Shown piece after piece: positions 1 through 8,905 of a stretch of DNA of 64,000 nucleotides; within the stretch, counting starts at the first letter, position 1, and each line of letters starts with the position of its first letter. The stretch is taken from NCBI GenBank assembly GCA_037138755.1, contig JBAXHT010000003.1, positions 186,001 to 250,000 of the forward strand, read 5' to 3'. The translations under genes were made by a program, and so were the position numbers. The notes below the pieces were generated by a model. That model did no database searches. It was not told the DNA's origin and saw nothing but the letters and a program-made list of their open reading frames with translations. Origin of the DNA: Armatimonadota bacterium. Its GTDB lineage: Bacteria; Armatimonadota; Fimbriimonadia; Fimbriimonadales; Fimbriimonadaceae.

Positions 1-180
1 AAACACACTTGTAGCCAAACAAAAGCAAACTAGAACTGCGCTACATTTCATAGGAAGCACTATACATCTCAAGCCGAAGCAGAAGGATATGCATACGTTC
101 CGATAATCATTATTATGACTCTTTATGTTGAATCGGAACAGAGTATGCATTTCCTGTTCCGAGTTCCAGCATCTGCTGGG

Positions 181-1062
181 CTATCGAATTCGCTTTTCAG
201 CCAGAGCCAACAAATACTGGCCGTAGTGCGTCTTTTGAAGCGGTCTGCTAATCTCGGTGAGGTGCTGTGCGGAAATCCAGCCTCGACGGAACGCGATTTC
301 CTCTGGACAACACACCATCAGCCCCTGGCGTTGCTCAACAGATTCGACAAACTGAGATGCTTGCAGCATCGACTCGTGCGAGCCAGTGTCAAGCCAGGCG
401 TACCCTCGGCCCATGACCTCAACGCTCATCGAACCCTCTTCGAGGAACAACCGGTTGAGATCAGTAATCTCCAACTCGCCCCTGGCCGACGGCTTGAGGT
501 CCCGAGCCTTGGCGATGACCGAGTTGTCATAAAAGTACAGCCCCGTCACCGCAAAATTGGATTTGGGCGCCTTGGGTTTCTCTTCGAGTCCAATTGCTTT
601 TCCGTTTTCGTCAAACTCGACAACGCCATAAATGGACGCGTCCCTGACCGGATAAGCGAAAACAGTCGCTCCAACCTCCCGCTGATCTGCGTTCTTAAGA
701 AGCAACTCTAAATCGTGACCAAAGAAGATGTTGTCCCCAAGCACTAGCACAGCGGGGTCCTCGCCGACGAAGGAGGCACCAATATGGAAGGCCTGCGCCA
801 GCCCATCTGGCGACGGTTGAACGGTGAATTGAAGAGAAATTCCCCATTGAGACCCGTCCCCCAGCAGGCGCTGGAATGCCGCCTGATCCTCGGGTGTGGT
901 GATGATCAAAATCTCTTTGACTCCGGCCAGCATGAGAACGCTGAGCGGATAATAGATCATCGGCTTGTTGTAGATTGGGCAGAGCTGTTTGCTTGTCCCG
1001 AGAGTTACTGGATACAAACGGGTTCCCGAACCACCGGCGAGAATGATGCCTTTTCGCGCCAT
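181..1062 (-). CDS. rfbA: glucose-1-phosphate thymidylyltransferase (RmlA/RfbA)
   Basis: Makes dTDP-glucose from dTTP and glucose 1-phosphate, the first step toward dTDP-L-rhamnose or related sugars for surface glycans; cytosolic. The N-terminus shows the nucleotidyltransferase loop GGSGTRLYP (residues about 10-18), then [17 protein letters not shown], and [12 protein letters not shown] near residue 107; [10 protein letters not shown] lies near 225. At 293 residues it has the normal RmlA length. The ATG overlaps the stop of the upstream rfbB by one base (TGATG), so the two are probably translationally coupled. rfbC and rfbD are not in the window and could lie left of base 1. Bases 1-180 show no convincing gene. 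Confidence 0.97.
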   Translation of the reverse strand: MARKGIILAGGSGTRLYPVTLGTSKQLCPIYNKPMIYYPLSVLMLAGVKEILIITTPEDQAAFQRLLGDGSQWGISLQFTVQPSPDGLAQAFHIGASFVGEDPAVLVLGDNIFFGHDLELLLKNADQREVGATVFAYPVRDASIYGVVEFDENGKAIGLEEKPKAPKSNFAVTGLYFYDNSVIAKARDLKPSARGELEITDLNRLFLEEGSMSVEVMGRGYAWLDTGSHESMLQASQFVESVEQRQGLMVCCPEEIAFRRGWISAQHLTEISRPLQKTHYGQYLLALAEKRIR

Positions 1063-2093
1063 CAGTTTCGCCCCGCGTAGTTTGTCTCAAGCCATTTCTG
1101 ATAATCACCGGACTTCACGTCCGCGACCCATGAATCATTCTCTAGGTACCACTGAATTGTCTTGCGGATACCGGTGTCGAAGGTCTCGGTTGGCTCCCAT
1201 CCGAGCTCGTCCCGAAGTTTTGAGGCGTCGATCGCGTAACGCCAATCGTGCCCAGGGCGGTCAGCGACATACGTGATCAGATGAGAAAGATCGCCCTTCC
1301 CCGTTTCTTCTCCCATAAGCCGGCAGATGGTTTTGACAACGTCAATATTCTTCTGCTCAGCGTTGCCGCCAATGTTGTAGGTCTCCCCTTCCCTTCCTCG
1401 GTCCACGACCGCCATGATCGCCGAGTTGTGATCGTCCACGTAGAGCCAATCACGAGTGTTGAGTCCTTGACCGTACACGGGCAAGGGCTTCCCTTCTAGG
1501 CAGTTCAGAATCATGAGCGGAACAAGCTTTTCAGGGAATTGACGTGGGCCGTAGTTGTTCGAGCAATTCGTGATCGTGACGGGGAGCTTATACGTTCGGT
1601 TGTACGCCCGAACCAAGTGGTCAGAAGCTGCTTTTGAAGCTGAATAAGGGGATGACGGATCGTAAGAGGTGGTCTCGACAAAGAAGCCTTCTTCTCCTAG
1701 CGAGCCATAGACCTCGTCGGTGGAGACGTGGTGGAAGCGGAAGACTCCTTTCTGCTTTGCGGCCTCCAGAAGGTTAAAGGTGCCGACGATGTTGGATTGA
1801 ATGAACTCGGCTGGCCCGGTGATGGATCGATCAACATGGGATTCGGCGGCGAAGTGGATGATGACATCCGGTGCGTACTCAGTGACTAACTCCATCGTGG
1901 CGGCAAAGTCGACGAGATCCAGTCTTGAGAACTGGTAGTTCGGCGATGCATCGATCGGACTAAGTGAGGCCATATTGCTTGCGTACGATAGCTTGTCGAT
2001 GCTATGGAAGTGATCGTTTGGTCGCTCTGCGACGTACTTGACCAAAAAATTTGAGCCGATAAACCCCGCCCCGCCCGTGACCAGATACTTCAT
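1062..2093 (-). CDS. rfbB: dTDP-glucose 4,6-dehydratase (RmlB/RfbB)
   Basis: NAD-dependent short-chain dehydrogenase that converts dTDP-glucose to dTDP-4-keto-6-deoxyglucose. From the chosen ATG the protein begins [16 protein letters not shown], giving the Rossmann motif TGGAGFIG right at the N-terminus. The active-site DEVYG and the YSASK (YxxxK) catalytic pair follow. An in-frame codon 13 residues earlier would add a non-homologous tail, so the ATG at 2093 is preferred. It forms a two-gene unit with rfbA and is divergent from obgE with about 65 bases between. Confidence 0.97.
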   Translation of the reverse strand: MKYLVTGGAGFIGSNFLVKYVAERPNDHFHSIDKLSYASNMASLSPIDASPNYQFSRLDLVDFAATMELVTEYAPDVIIHFAAESHVDRSITGPAEFIQSNIVGTFNLLEAAKQKGVFRFHHVSTDEVYGSLGEEGFFVETTSYDPSSPYSASKAASDHLVRAYNRTYKLPVTITNCSNNYGPRQFPEKLVPLMILNCLEGKPLPVYGQGLNTRDWLYVDDHNSAIMAVVDRGREGETYNIGGNAEQKNIDVVKTICRLMGEETGKGDLSHLITYVADRPGHDWRYAIDASKLRDELGWEPTETFDTGIRKTIQWYLENDSWVADVKSGDYQKWLETNYAGRN

Positions 2094-2158
2094 AAATTGG
2101 AAATCCCCATAAATCGTCGGTTTATGCCGCATGAACCTAAACCGGTAAACTACTTATT

Positions 2159-3424
2159 ATGTTCCTTGACGAGGCCATTGTAGAGTTCACCTCGGGAAAA
2201 GGGGGCAGCGGAGCGGTTGCATTCCATACCGAAAAGCACGTACCGCGTGGCGGTCCGAATGGTGCTGATGGCGGACGCGGTGGAGATGTCATTCTCATCG
2301 CCGAGCGCGGAAAGCGAACGCTATATGACTTCAAGCTCATGGATCACCATGAGGCCGAGAGCGGCGTTCACGGCCTAGGCAACAAGCGGGGTAAGAACGC
2401 CAAGGACATCATCATCAAGCTTCCGGTAGGAACCGTGGTGACGAACGTCGAGACAGGCGAGCTGCTGGTTGACCTCACCAAGCACGGCATGAAGTACATC
2501 GTCGCCAAAGGCGGGCGCGGTGGGCACGGCAATATGCACTACGTTAATTCGGTGCGCCAGGCGCCAAATTTTGCCGAGAAGGGGGGTCCAGCGGAGAAGG
2601 TCAAGGTAAAGCTCGAACTAAAGCTTCTTGCCGATGTCGCCTTAATCGGGCTACCGAATGCCGGGAAGTCGACTTTGATTAGCTCCATTAGTGCGGCGAA
2701 GCCCAAGATCGCAGACTATCCGTTCACGACGATCGTGCCAAACCTCGGCGTCGTCAGCTTCCGCGATACCACTTTTACCGTGGCTGACATGCCAGGTCTA
2801 ATCGAAGGGGCCTCAGAAGGGATTGGCCTTGGTCACCAGTTCCTCAAGCACGTTGAACGTACTCGCGTGCTGGTCCACGTGGTCGACATCCTTCCAATCG
2901 ACGAAAGTGATCCCGTAGCGAACTACGAGCTCATCGAACGAGAACTAGAAAAATACAGTGAAGAGATCGCGGCTCGCCCACGACTCATTGCGCTCAACAA
3001 GATCGACATGGTTCCGGCGGAGTCCATCGCTGAAACAGTTGAGAAGTTCGAAAAGTTTGGTCATCAGATCTTCCCGATATCGGGATTCACGAACCGAGGG
3101 TTGACGGATCTTCTGAACGCCATGACGGACGTTGTAGAAGAGGCTCTGCCAGAGAGCGAGATTCCGGTGTTCATGCCCGCACTCGAGAAGCAAGGCGAAG
3201 ATCATTGGGAGATCATTGAAGAGGAAGATTGCTACCGAGTCGTTGGAAAACGATTGGAACGTATGGTTGCCATGACCGATCTCGAGCGAAAGGACGCGGT
3301 TCGCTACATGCAGCGTCGCCTCGAAAGAATTGGAGTTCTGGAGAAGCTCCGGCTGTGCGGAGCTGAGGAAGGCGACACCGTCGTGATCGGCGATTTTGAG
3401 TTCTCCTACATTGACGAATCATGA
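2159..3424 (+). CDS. obgE: Obg family GTPase
   Basis: Essential ribosome-associated GTPase of late 50S assembly and stress control. The glycine-rich Obg fold fills residues 1-155 (FTSGKGGSGAVAFHTEK, PRGGPNGADGG). The G domain follows, with G1 GLPNAGKST, G3 DMPGLIEGA and G4 NKID. The last about 80 residues form an OCT domain (YRVVGKRLERMV...), so this is the long 421-residue version. No Shine-Dalgarno is visible before the ATG, and a TANNNT-like TAAACT sits 7-8 bases upstream, so a leaderless transcript is possible. The stop overlaps the nadD start (ATGA). Confidence 0.97.
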   Translation: MFLDEAIVEFTSGKGGSGAVAFHTEKHVPRGGPNGADGGRGGDVILIAERGKRTLYDFKLMDHHEAESGVHGLGNKRGKNAKDIIIKLPVGTVVTNVETGELLVDLTKHGMKYIVAKGGRGGHGNMHYVNSVRQAPNFAEKGGPAEKVKVKLELKLLADVALIGLPNAGKSTLISSISAAKPKIADYPFTTIVPNLGVVSFRDTTFTVADMPGLIEGASEGIGLGHQFLKHVERTRVLVHVVDILPIDESDPVANYELIERELEKYSEEIAARPRLIALNKIDMVPAESIAETVEKFEKFGHQIFPISGFTNRGLTDLLNAMTDVVEEALPESEIPVFMPALEKQGEDHWEIIEEEDCYRVVGKRLERMVAMTDLERKDAVRYMQRRLERIGVLEKLRLCGAEEGDTVVIGDFEFSYIDES

Positions 3425-4008
3425 GAATTGGCATTTTAGGCGGGACGTTTGATCCTCCACACTTGGGGCATTTGAGGCTAATCGAGTCCGCTCTCGAAGA
3501 GCTTGAACTTGATGAAGTCATTGTTTTGCCTGCAAACAAGAACCCATTCAAGAAGGGTCGCGCGGGTGCCACGCCTCAGCAACGTATGGAAATGGTGAGC
3601 TTGCTCGCCAAGCAGAACCCGAAGATCATGGTTAGTGACATGGAGATCACTCGAGGGGGACTCAGCTACACGGTGGACACGCTTGGGGAACTCCAGATGG
3701 TTTATCCAGGCGAATACTGGTTCATCATGGGCGCCGATGCCCTCAAAGGATTTGGCGAGTGGAAGAACCCCCAACGCATCCTCCGACAATGCCGATTGGC
3801 GGTTGCGGCCAGGGCACCAATCGTTCAAGAAGAAGTTTTATTGGGACTGGAAGACTATGTTAAAGAAAGAGTCGACATCATCGAAATGCCCCTGATCGAC
3901 GCAAGCAGTACGGACATTCGCCTCAAAGTTCAGCGCGGAATGCCCATCGGAAGCCTCACAACTCCCGAGATCGTCGACTATATTAAGAAGAACAAGTTGT
4001 ACAAATGA
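3421..4008 (+). CDS. nadD: nicotinate-nucleotide adenylyltransferase
   Basis: Adenylates nicotinate mononucleotide to deamido-NAD in NAD synthesis. The N-terminal GGTFDPPHLGHLRL contains the HxGH nucleotidyltransferase signature. SSTDIR near residue 163 is the matching C-terminal ISSTxIR motif. It is 195 residues long, typical for the family. It overlaps obgE upstream and rsfS downstream by four bases each, an obg-nadD-rsfS order common in bacteria. nadC for the same pathway lies at 45.7 kb in this window. Confidence 0.96.
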   Translation: MRIGILGGTFDPPHLGHLRLIESALEELELDEVIVLPANKNPFKKGRAGATPQQRMEMVSLLAKQNPKIMVSDMEITRGGLSYTVDTLGELQMVYPGEYWFIMGADALKGFGEWKNPQRILRQCRLAVAARAPIVQEEVLLGLEDYVKERVDIIEMPLIDASSTDIRLKVQRGMPIGSLTTPEIVDYIKKNKLYK

Positions 4009-4346
4009 CATCACAAGAAACCCTAGAACTGATCCGCAATGCGGCAGACGACATGAAAGCCGAGCGCATCGAAGTGCTTGACGTACGCGCAAAGACCTCC
4101 ATCGCAGACTACTTCCTAGTCTGCTCGGGAACGTCGGATCGACACGTGGACGCGATCGCCGACCGAGTTGCTGAGAAGCTGGTAGAGCACAAGATTAAGC
4201 CCCTGAGAAGCGAAGGAGAACGGAGCGGCTGGATTCTTCAGGACTACGGCGACGTCGTTTTTCACGTCATGAAAGAAGAACAACGGCAGTTTTACGACCT
4301 GGAATCTCTCTGGGCCTCCGCTCAGGTAAACACAGACTTGGTGTAA
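4005..4346 (+). CDS. rsfS: ribosome silencing factor RsfS
   Basis: RsfS/Iojap family protein that binds L14 of the large subunit and blocks subunit joining when nutrients are short. The core DYFLVCSGTSDRHVDAIAD is typical, as is the conserved SGWILQDYGDVVFHV block near residue 74. At 113 residues it is full length. It starts with an ATGA overlap on nadD, consistent with co-translation in the obg-nadD operon. Confidence 0.95.
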   Translation: MTSQETLELIRNAADDMKAERIEVLDVRAKTSIADYFLVCSGTSDRHVDAIADRVAEKLVEHKIKPLRSEGERSGWILQDYGDVVFHVMKEEQRQFYDLESLWASAQVNTDLV

Positions 4347-4352
4347 TTCTCC

Positions 4353-5219
4353 ATGGATCCGAGCGCACACGTTGCTGAACTGAAAGCCGAAATCGCCCGA
4401 CTCGGGGCGAAGATCTCGGCTTCCTCGGACAGCGACATTGTTGAAGCTCTTAAGTTCAAAAAGGACGCTATAGAAGCCCAGCTTGTCGAGGCCATTCAAA
4501 AAGTCGAGGAAGCGAAAGAACAGGAGACGGCAGAAACTGAACCTGAACTGGAGCTGGCGCCTGACGAGCTCGAGAAACTGATCCGCGCCGCCCGCGCGCA
4601 CTTTTCAGCCGAGCGAAAGCCTGCCCTTCGCGAAGCGTTGGCTACTTTGGAGAAAGCATCACCAAATCACCCGGACGTTTTGGAACTTAAAGCTGATCAA
4701 CTGATGGCCGCCAGGGACTTCGTCTCCGCGGTACCCGTGCTGAAGAAAGCCCGAAAGATCGCCCCGAAGAGCAAATCGATCGAGGAAAAACTTGCCCAGG
4801 CGAGCCTGAAGGCTGCTTATGCGGGTTCGATCGAATCTCAACTCCGGGCTGGATTATCGGATTCTCCCTTCATCGGCGAAGGCGACATTACAGCTTCACC
4901 GACCGCCGCCACCTTTGCGTCACTGTTCCTTCCCGGGTCTGGACACATATTCATCGGCCAAACGGTCAAGGGGATTGCCTACCTTTGCTTTTGGCTCTTC
5001 TCTCTGATTCCGCTTCTCATCCTGGTGAAGAATGAATCCGATCGCGGCGGCGGGGCCCGACAGTTCAATTTCTCGATGCCCATGATCGTTTTGGGTTTCG
5101 TTGCTGTCATGACCTACATGATTGCGCTTTTCGAGGTCGCTGCCATTGCGAAACGGGGTGGCAGTCGACGAGAACCCCCGAACCGTCCAAAGCCACCTGT
5201 GGACTTGCCGTTCGAGTAA
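4353..5219 (+). CDS. TPR-like membrane protein, function unknown
   Basis: Unrecognised 288-residue protein, six bases after rsfS and so probably in the same operon. Residues 1-75 are a charged, Glu/Lys-rich helical or coiled-coil region. Residues about 75-145 look like one or two TPR-type repeats (SPNHPDVLELKADQLMAARD, SAVPVLKKARKIAPKSKSI). Two hydrophobic segments follow, around 185-225 and 240-265. The first contains LPGSGHIFIGQTVKG, a pattern seen in TM2/DUF6677-like two-helix membrane proteins. A Pro/Arg-rich tail ends the protein. The function is unknown; it may tether a TPR scaffold to the membrane. Confidence 0.8.
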   Translation: MDPSAHVAELKAEIARLGAKISASSDSDIVEALKFKKDAIEAQLVEAIQKVEEAKEQETAETEPELELAPDELEKLIRAARAHFSAERKPALREALATLEKASPNHPDVLELKADQLMAARDFVSAVPVLKKARKIAPKSKSIEEKLAQASLKAAYAGSIESQLRAGLSDSPFIGEGDITASPTAATFASLFLPGSGHIFIGQTVKGIAYLCFWLFSLIPLLILVKNESDRGGGARQFNFSMPMIVLGFVAVMTYMIALFEVAAIAKRGGSRREPPNRPKPPVDLPFE

Positions 5220-5238
5220 ACCCGAGCGAAAAAACGGT

Positions 5239-5844
5239 CTAGCTTCGTTCACGTCGGAGTTCGGCGATGAGGTTTTGCTGACTGACGGTTAACGTGAGAT
5301 CGCTCCGAGTTCGCTCTAAAACCGCCCGAAGGGCGTCAACCGCACGGCGGAGTCCGTTGGTTAGTGAGTCTGGGAAGTCAAATGTGACGAGTTCTTCGTA
5401 GATTCCGTCCATCTGAGCAAGAATTCTCTCCGCTTCGGGCATCTTCCCTTCCCGAATTAGATCCAAGACAAACCGCCGCACCTCGCTGGCGGCCTCACAC
5501 GCACCGTGGAGATAGGCCATCGTCTGCGCTCCCAGTTCGCTGGGCGATGGCAGTGCTTTGTCCAAAACAATCGCCAGAACGCACGCCGCTTCGACCATTT
5601 CCTTCTCGGTATCGTGGAGGTAGGACGGATTGAGATTGGGTTGGGCGGACAACAACTCTCTGACCGCGCCTGCCTCCGCCTGAGCTTCGGCTAGCAAAGC
5701 ACTAGCCTCATCAAACTGATGCCGATGCACATGCCGGATCGACTTTGCGCTAAGTTGTCCAAGTTTGCGGCACCGTACAAGAACCTGTTCTCTTGCCTCG
5801 TGCATCGCTTGCGCGTCCGACCTCAGTTCATCCCAGTGACTCAT
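5239..5844 (-). CDS. translin family protein
   Basis: All-helical 201-residue protein resembling the translin/TRAX family. In eukaryotes translin binds single-stranded DNA and RNA and forms the C3PO ribonuclease with TRAX; the bacterial role is poorly known. Supporting features are the long charged helices, HDTEKEMVEAACV (the acidic helix in the family core) and the C-terminal FPDSLTNGLRRAVDALRAVLERTRSDLT block, which resembles the translin end. It is convergent with the upstream operon, leaving 19 bases. The assignment rests on pattern memory of the family, so a profile search would be decisive. Confidence 0.7.
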   Translation of the reverse strand: MSHWDELRSDAQAMHEAREQVLVRCRKLGQLSAKSIRHVHRHQFDEASALLAEAQAEAGAVRELLSAQPNLNPSYLHDTEKEMVEAACVLAIVLDKALPSPSELGAQTMAYLHGACEAASEVRRFVLDLIREGKMPEAERILAQMDGIYEELVTFDFPDSLTNGLRRAVDALRAVLERTRSDLTLTVSQQNLIAELRRERS

Positions 5845-5894
5845 AGTTATTACAAAATGGAACTAGGTCGGCAACTTGCCGAGTATCTAGACTC

Positions 5895-6956
5895 ATGCGA
5901 AGGTTACCACTTGCCCTATCTTCCCTTCTTCTCCTGACGGCGACTGCAGTATTCCCACAGGAGAAGGTCAGACTCGCCCCAGGAGACAAACTTCCCGCAC
6001 TCAGGGTGGGGGAGTGGCTCAAGGGTGCCCCACCAAAGAACATCAACAAGGGCATCGCGATCATCGACTTCTGGGCGACATGGTGCGGACCGTGCAAGGA
6101 GATGATGCCAGAACTGTCCGCGCTCGCCGCCGCTAATCCGGATATCTACGTCGTTGGGCTGAGCGTTTTGGAGCGTGACATCACGTCTGCAAAGCTGCGC
6201 TCTTTCGTGGCTGGTATGGGAGACAAGATGAAGTTCAACGTCGCATGTGACAAGAAGGATTTCATCTCGAAGAACTGGATCACTCCAGCTGCAATTAGCC
6301 AAATCCCGACTACCATTTTGGCCAAAGATGGAGTCATCCAGTGGATCGGTCACCCCGAGGATCTCCCCAGAACGTTGAGGGCCGTGCGCGAAGGATCGCA
6401 CGATCTTCCGAAAACGCGCAAGGCTTACGTCGAAACTGGCGACGAGGGACTCCGGGAGCGGGCGTTCAACCAACTCCTCTACGTCGTCGATTCGCAGCTC
6501 GATGAACCGAACCCGACCAAGGGTATTCAGGCCTTCGAAAAGCTTAAGACAGACTATCCGAAGTATTGGGGATTAGCATCTGACTGGGAGTTGAAATACC
6601 TGCTACGAGCCGATTCGCCAAAAGGTGAAGCTCTCATCGCATCATTGTTTGAGAAGAAGAAATATTTCAAACTCTCCATCAGCCTCACCTATGTAAGATT
6701 CGAGAACCAGGTTGCACTGGAGGCTGCGAGGAAGTTGTTGGCCACGGAAGGCATCAAGGACCCCATGGTGTACTTCTTCCTCGCTAACTACTTCGTCGTC
6801 TCCAAGCTCAAGACGGAGGCTTTGACCGCCGTCGACTTGGCGACCAAAGCCTACGATGCGAACGGAAAGGACATTCCGGACATTCCCAAGAATATCGAGA
6901 TGAAGCGAAAGCAAGCCAATGCCCTACCCGGCCTTACATCAACTTCTGTCGATTGA
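5895..6956 (+). CDS. exported thioredoxin-fold protein (TlpA/ResA-like) with helical C-terminal region
   Basis: Likely secreted or membrane-anchored thiol-disulfide protein. The N-terminus MRRLPLALSSLLLLTATAVFP is a signal peptide. A TlpA-like thioredoxin domain covers about residues 25-165, with the CxxC site in DFWATWCGPCKEM near residue 60 and a cis-Pro region ISQIPTTIL. Residues 170-353 are helical, TPR-like sequence without a recognised domain. Its 3' end overlaps the convergent radC by 23 bases. The redox partner is unknown. Confidence 0.85.
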   Translation: MRRLPLALSSLLLLTATAVFPQEKVRLAPGDKLPALRVGEWLKGAPPKNINKGIAIIDFWATWCGPCKEMMPELSALAAANPDIYVVGLSVLERDITSAKLRSFVAGMGDKMKFNVACDKKDFISKNWITPAAISQIPTTILAKDGVIQWIGHPEDLPRTLRAVREGSHDLPKTRKAYVETGDEGLRERAFNQLLYVVDSQLDEPNPTKGIQAFEKLKTDYPKYWGLASDWELKYLLRADSPKGEALIASLFEKKKYFKLSISLTYVRFENQVALEAARKLLATEGIKDPMVYFFLANYFVVSKLKTEALTAVDLATKAYDANGKDIPDIPKNIEMKRKQANALPGLTSTSVD

Positions 6957-7593
6957 GGCTGACAAATCTGCGCTCGCCGATGATGACGTGATCTAGTAGC
7001 TGGATGTCGAGCAACTGACCAGCTTCCTTGATCTTCGCGGTGACCTCGATGTCCTCAGTCGAGGGCTCGGGATCACCGCTTGGGTGGTTGTGGGCCACAA
7101 TCAGGCTCACGGCGCCCTCGCGGACGGCTTCGCGGAAGATTTCTCGGAGGCCGACGATGGATGCGTTGGCCGTCCCAATATGGATGGTCGCGACCCGCAA
7201 GATCACACTCTTGGAATCGAGGTAGATTGCGACAAAGTGTTCTTGCCGTTCATGCCGGAGATCGTCGAGTAGGTCGGCAACATCTTGTGGGTCGGTGATG
7301 GTCTCGATCTCTAGTTCCCCTTTGCCGGCAACACCGACTTTTCGGCCCAGAGTAAACATCGCAACGAGCCGCTTGGCAGTTGGTTCGTCTAAGTCGAAAG
7401 CACGTTGCAGTTCGTCCGCGGAGAGATCGGCGAACTTTCGGAGCTTCCTCCCAGCTAGCATCATTTCTCGCGAAACCCCAAGCCAGCGGTCAACTTCATC
7501 GTCACTCTTGCTCACCGCAAATGCAAGAAGTTCCATCGGAAGCATGGCTTGCATCCCGAGCGTCTTGAGTCGTGCGAGAGTTTCGGATGCCAT
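6934..7593 (-). CDS. radC: RadC-family JAB/MPN domain protein
   Basis: RadC-like protein of 219 residues. The N-terminal helical part resembles the UPF0758 helix-hairpin-helix region. The C-terminal JAB metalloprotease-like domain carries the zinc site HNHPSGDPEPS near residue 166, with upstream IVGLREIFREAV. The role in DNA repair once claimed for RadC is doubtful, so the biochemical function is open. It follows a strong hairpin terminator of the upstream PEP-CTERM gene and is convergent with the TlpA-like gene. Confidence 0.93.
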   Translation of the reverse strand: MASETLARLKTLGMQAMLPMELLAFAVSKSDDEVDRWLGVSREMMLAGRKLRKFADLSADELQRAFDLDEPTAKRLVAMFTLGRKVGVAGKGELEIETITDPQDVADLLDDLRHERQEHFVAIYLDSKSVILRVATIHIGTANASIVGLREIFREAVREGAVSLIVAHNHPSGDPEPSTEDIEVTAKIKEAGQLLDIQLLDHVIIGERRFVSLNRQKLM

Positions 7594-7603
7594 CTCAATA
7601 AGA

Positions 7604-7631
7604 ATAGTCCCGATGCAGGCATCGGGACTAT
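7604..7631 (-). terminator. intrinsic terminator hairpin
   Basis: A perfect inverted repeat of 13 bp (ATAGTCCCGATGC / GCATCGGGACTAT, loop AG, in practice a slightly larger loop). On the minus strand it is followed by a T-rich stretch. It lies just after the PEP-CTERM gene and before radC, so it separates these two transcripts. Confidence 0.8.
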
Positions 7632-7654
7632 GGTTTTGATTCGAAACTGCCTAG

Positions 7655-8821
7655 TTAGGCTTTCTTTCGTCGCTTGAGGAGCCCAAGGACTCCGAGTCCG
7701 AGAGCAGCCATGCTAGCTGGTTCGGGAACTGGCTGGTTAAGCGAGAAAACATAGAGTTGTCGGTTCGCAAAGTCGGTGACTGCCAGAGTTTGGTTTGATG
7801 CGGCATACGAGAAGCCGTAGGCACCGTTTCCGTTCGCCAAACTGAGCGCGGAGCTGTTCATGTCGAACAAGTTCAAAGCGAGGGAACTTCCCGTATTGGA
7901 AATGGCCTTTAGAATGGAGGAAGCTGCTTGTCCAGAAGAGCCGGACGTTCTGTCGTTGAAAATCAAGAACGAATTGACTCCTGCCTCGACATAGGCGAGG
8001 CTGTTATTATCAACGCCTGTTGTGTAGGTTCCAGGCGTGTAGATAATGGAACTCGAACCTCCGAAGTTGTTATCGGCACTCCGGACAGCTTTGGTAACGG
8101 CGTTTCCGTTTCGGGCATACAGGTCTCCGTTGCTGGAAAATGCCATTCCGCGCCATGTGGTTCCACCAGTCACCGGAGCCGCGGTTGCATTGATGATGGC
8201 ACCAGCGTTCTGGCCGTTTATATATCCACCAGTCGTCTCATCCATCAAGTGACGTCGACCGCCGCCGATCCCGAGATATGCCACCCCTACATTGGATCCG
8301 CCACCTAAGAACCCTGGATCAAAACCGACCCCGTTTCCTCTCCGAGTAGCATCTGGAGTGCCGCCGCCCGTCGCCCAATTTAGAGCTCCTGTCGTAGCAT
8401 TAAAAGCGCGAACACTGTTGACGCTTCCAGCACCATTGTCAAGACTCGCTGCCAGAGTGTTGCCTTTGACAGCAAGTTGAGTGAAACCTCGAGTGTTCGC
8501 CGTGCTGAAGACTCCGAATGAAGTACCAAACGCTCCGGCTGATGTGAAATCTGTTGCCTGGTTTAGGCCGTTGAGCGATAAGCTCACCGTTACCGGAGCG
8601 ATTGCTGTGTTCGCTGTACCACCCGCAGCGTTGTAGCCTCCGACGTAGGCTGTGGAACCGTTCCATGCCACGGCGCTCGGATTTGATCCGATGAATTGAG
8701 CATTCGCCCCCACTGCGGTGGAGGACAAGTCAACCTGTCCAACCATGTAGAGGTTAACTTGAGAAAGTGCCGATGCGGAAAGACCACCGAGTGCCAAAAG
8801 GAGACTGCTTCGTCTAAACAT
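7655..8821 (-). CDS. PEP-CTERM sorted exported protein
   Basis: Secreted protein with N-terminal signal peptide (MFRRSSLLLALGGLSASALSQ) and a C-terminal PEP-CTERM sorting tail. The tail consists of PVPEPASMAALGLGVLGLL and a terminal RRKK cluster, the substrate signal for the exosortase system. The body is Gly/Ser/Asn-rich and looks like a beta-propeller-type surface protein (repeated short beta strands). The enzyme that would process it (exosortase) is not in the window. An in-frame TTG two codons upstream is possible, but the ATG at 8821 is preferred. Flanked by its own terminator downstream. Confidence 0.88.
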   Translation of the reverse strand: MFRRSSLLLALGGLSASALSQVNLYMVGQVDLSSTAVGANAQFIGSNPSAVAWNGSTAYVGGYNAAGGTANTAIAPVTVSLSLNGLNQATDFTSAGAFGTSFGVFSTANTRGFTQLAVKGNTLAASLDNGAGSVNSVRAFNATTGALNWATGGGTPDATRRGNGVGFDPGFLGGGSNVGVAYLGIGGGRRHLMDETTGGYINGQNAGAIINATAAPVTGGTTWRGMAFSSNGDLYARNGNAVTKAVRSADNNFGGSSSIIYTPGTYTTGVDNNSLAYVEAGVNSFLIFNDRTSGSSGQAASSILKAISNTGSSLALNLFDMNSSALSLANGNGAYGFSYAASNQTLAVTDFANRQLYVFSLNQPVPEPASMAALGLGVLGLLKRRKKA

Positions 8822-8905
8822 AATCAAAAACTCTTCAAGGAACGCCCTTGATACACTGATTATCCCGAAAACCTAAAGCAAAGTGTTAGATTCACTACCA
8901 GGTTT

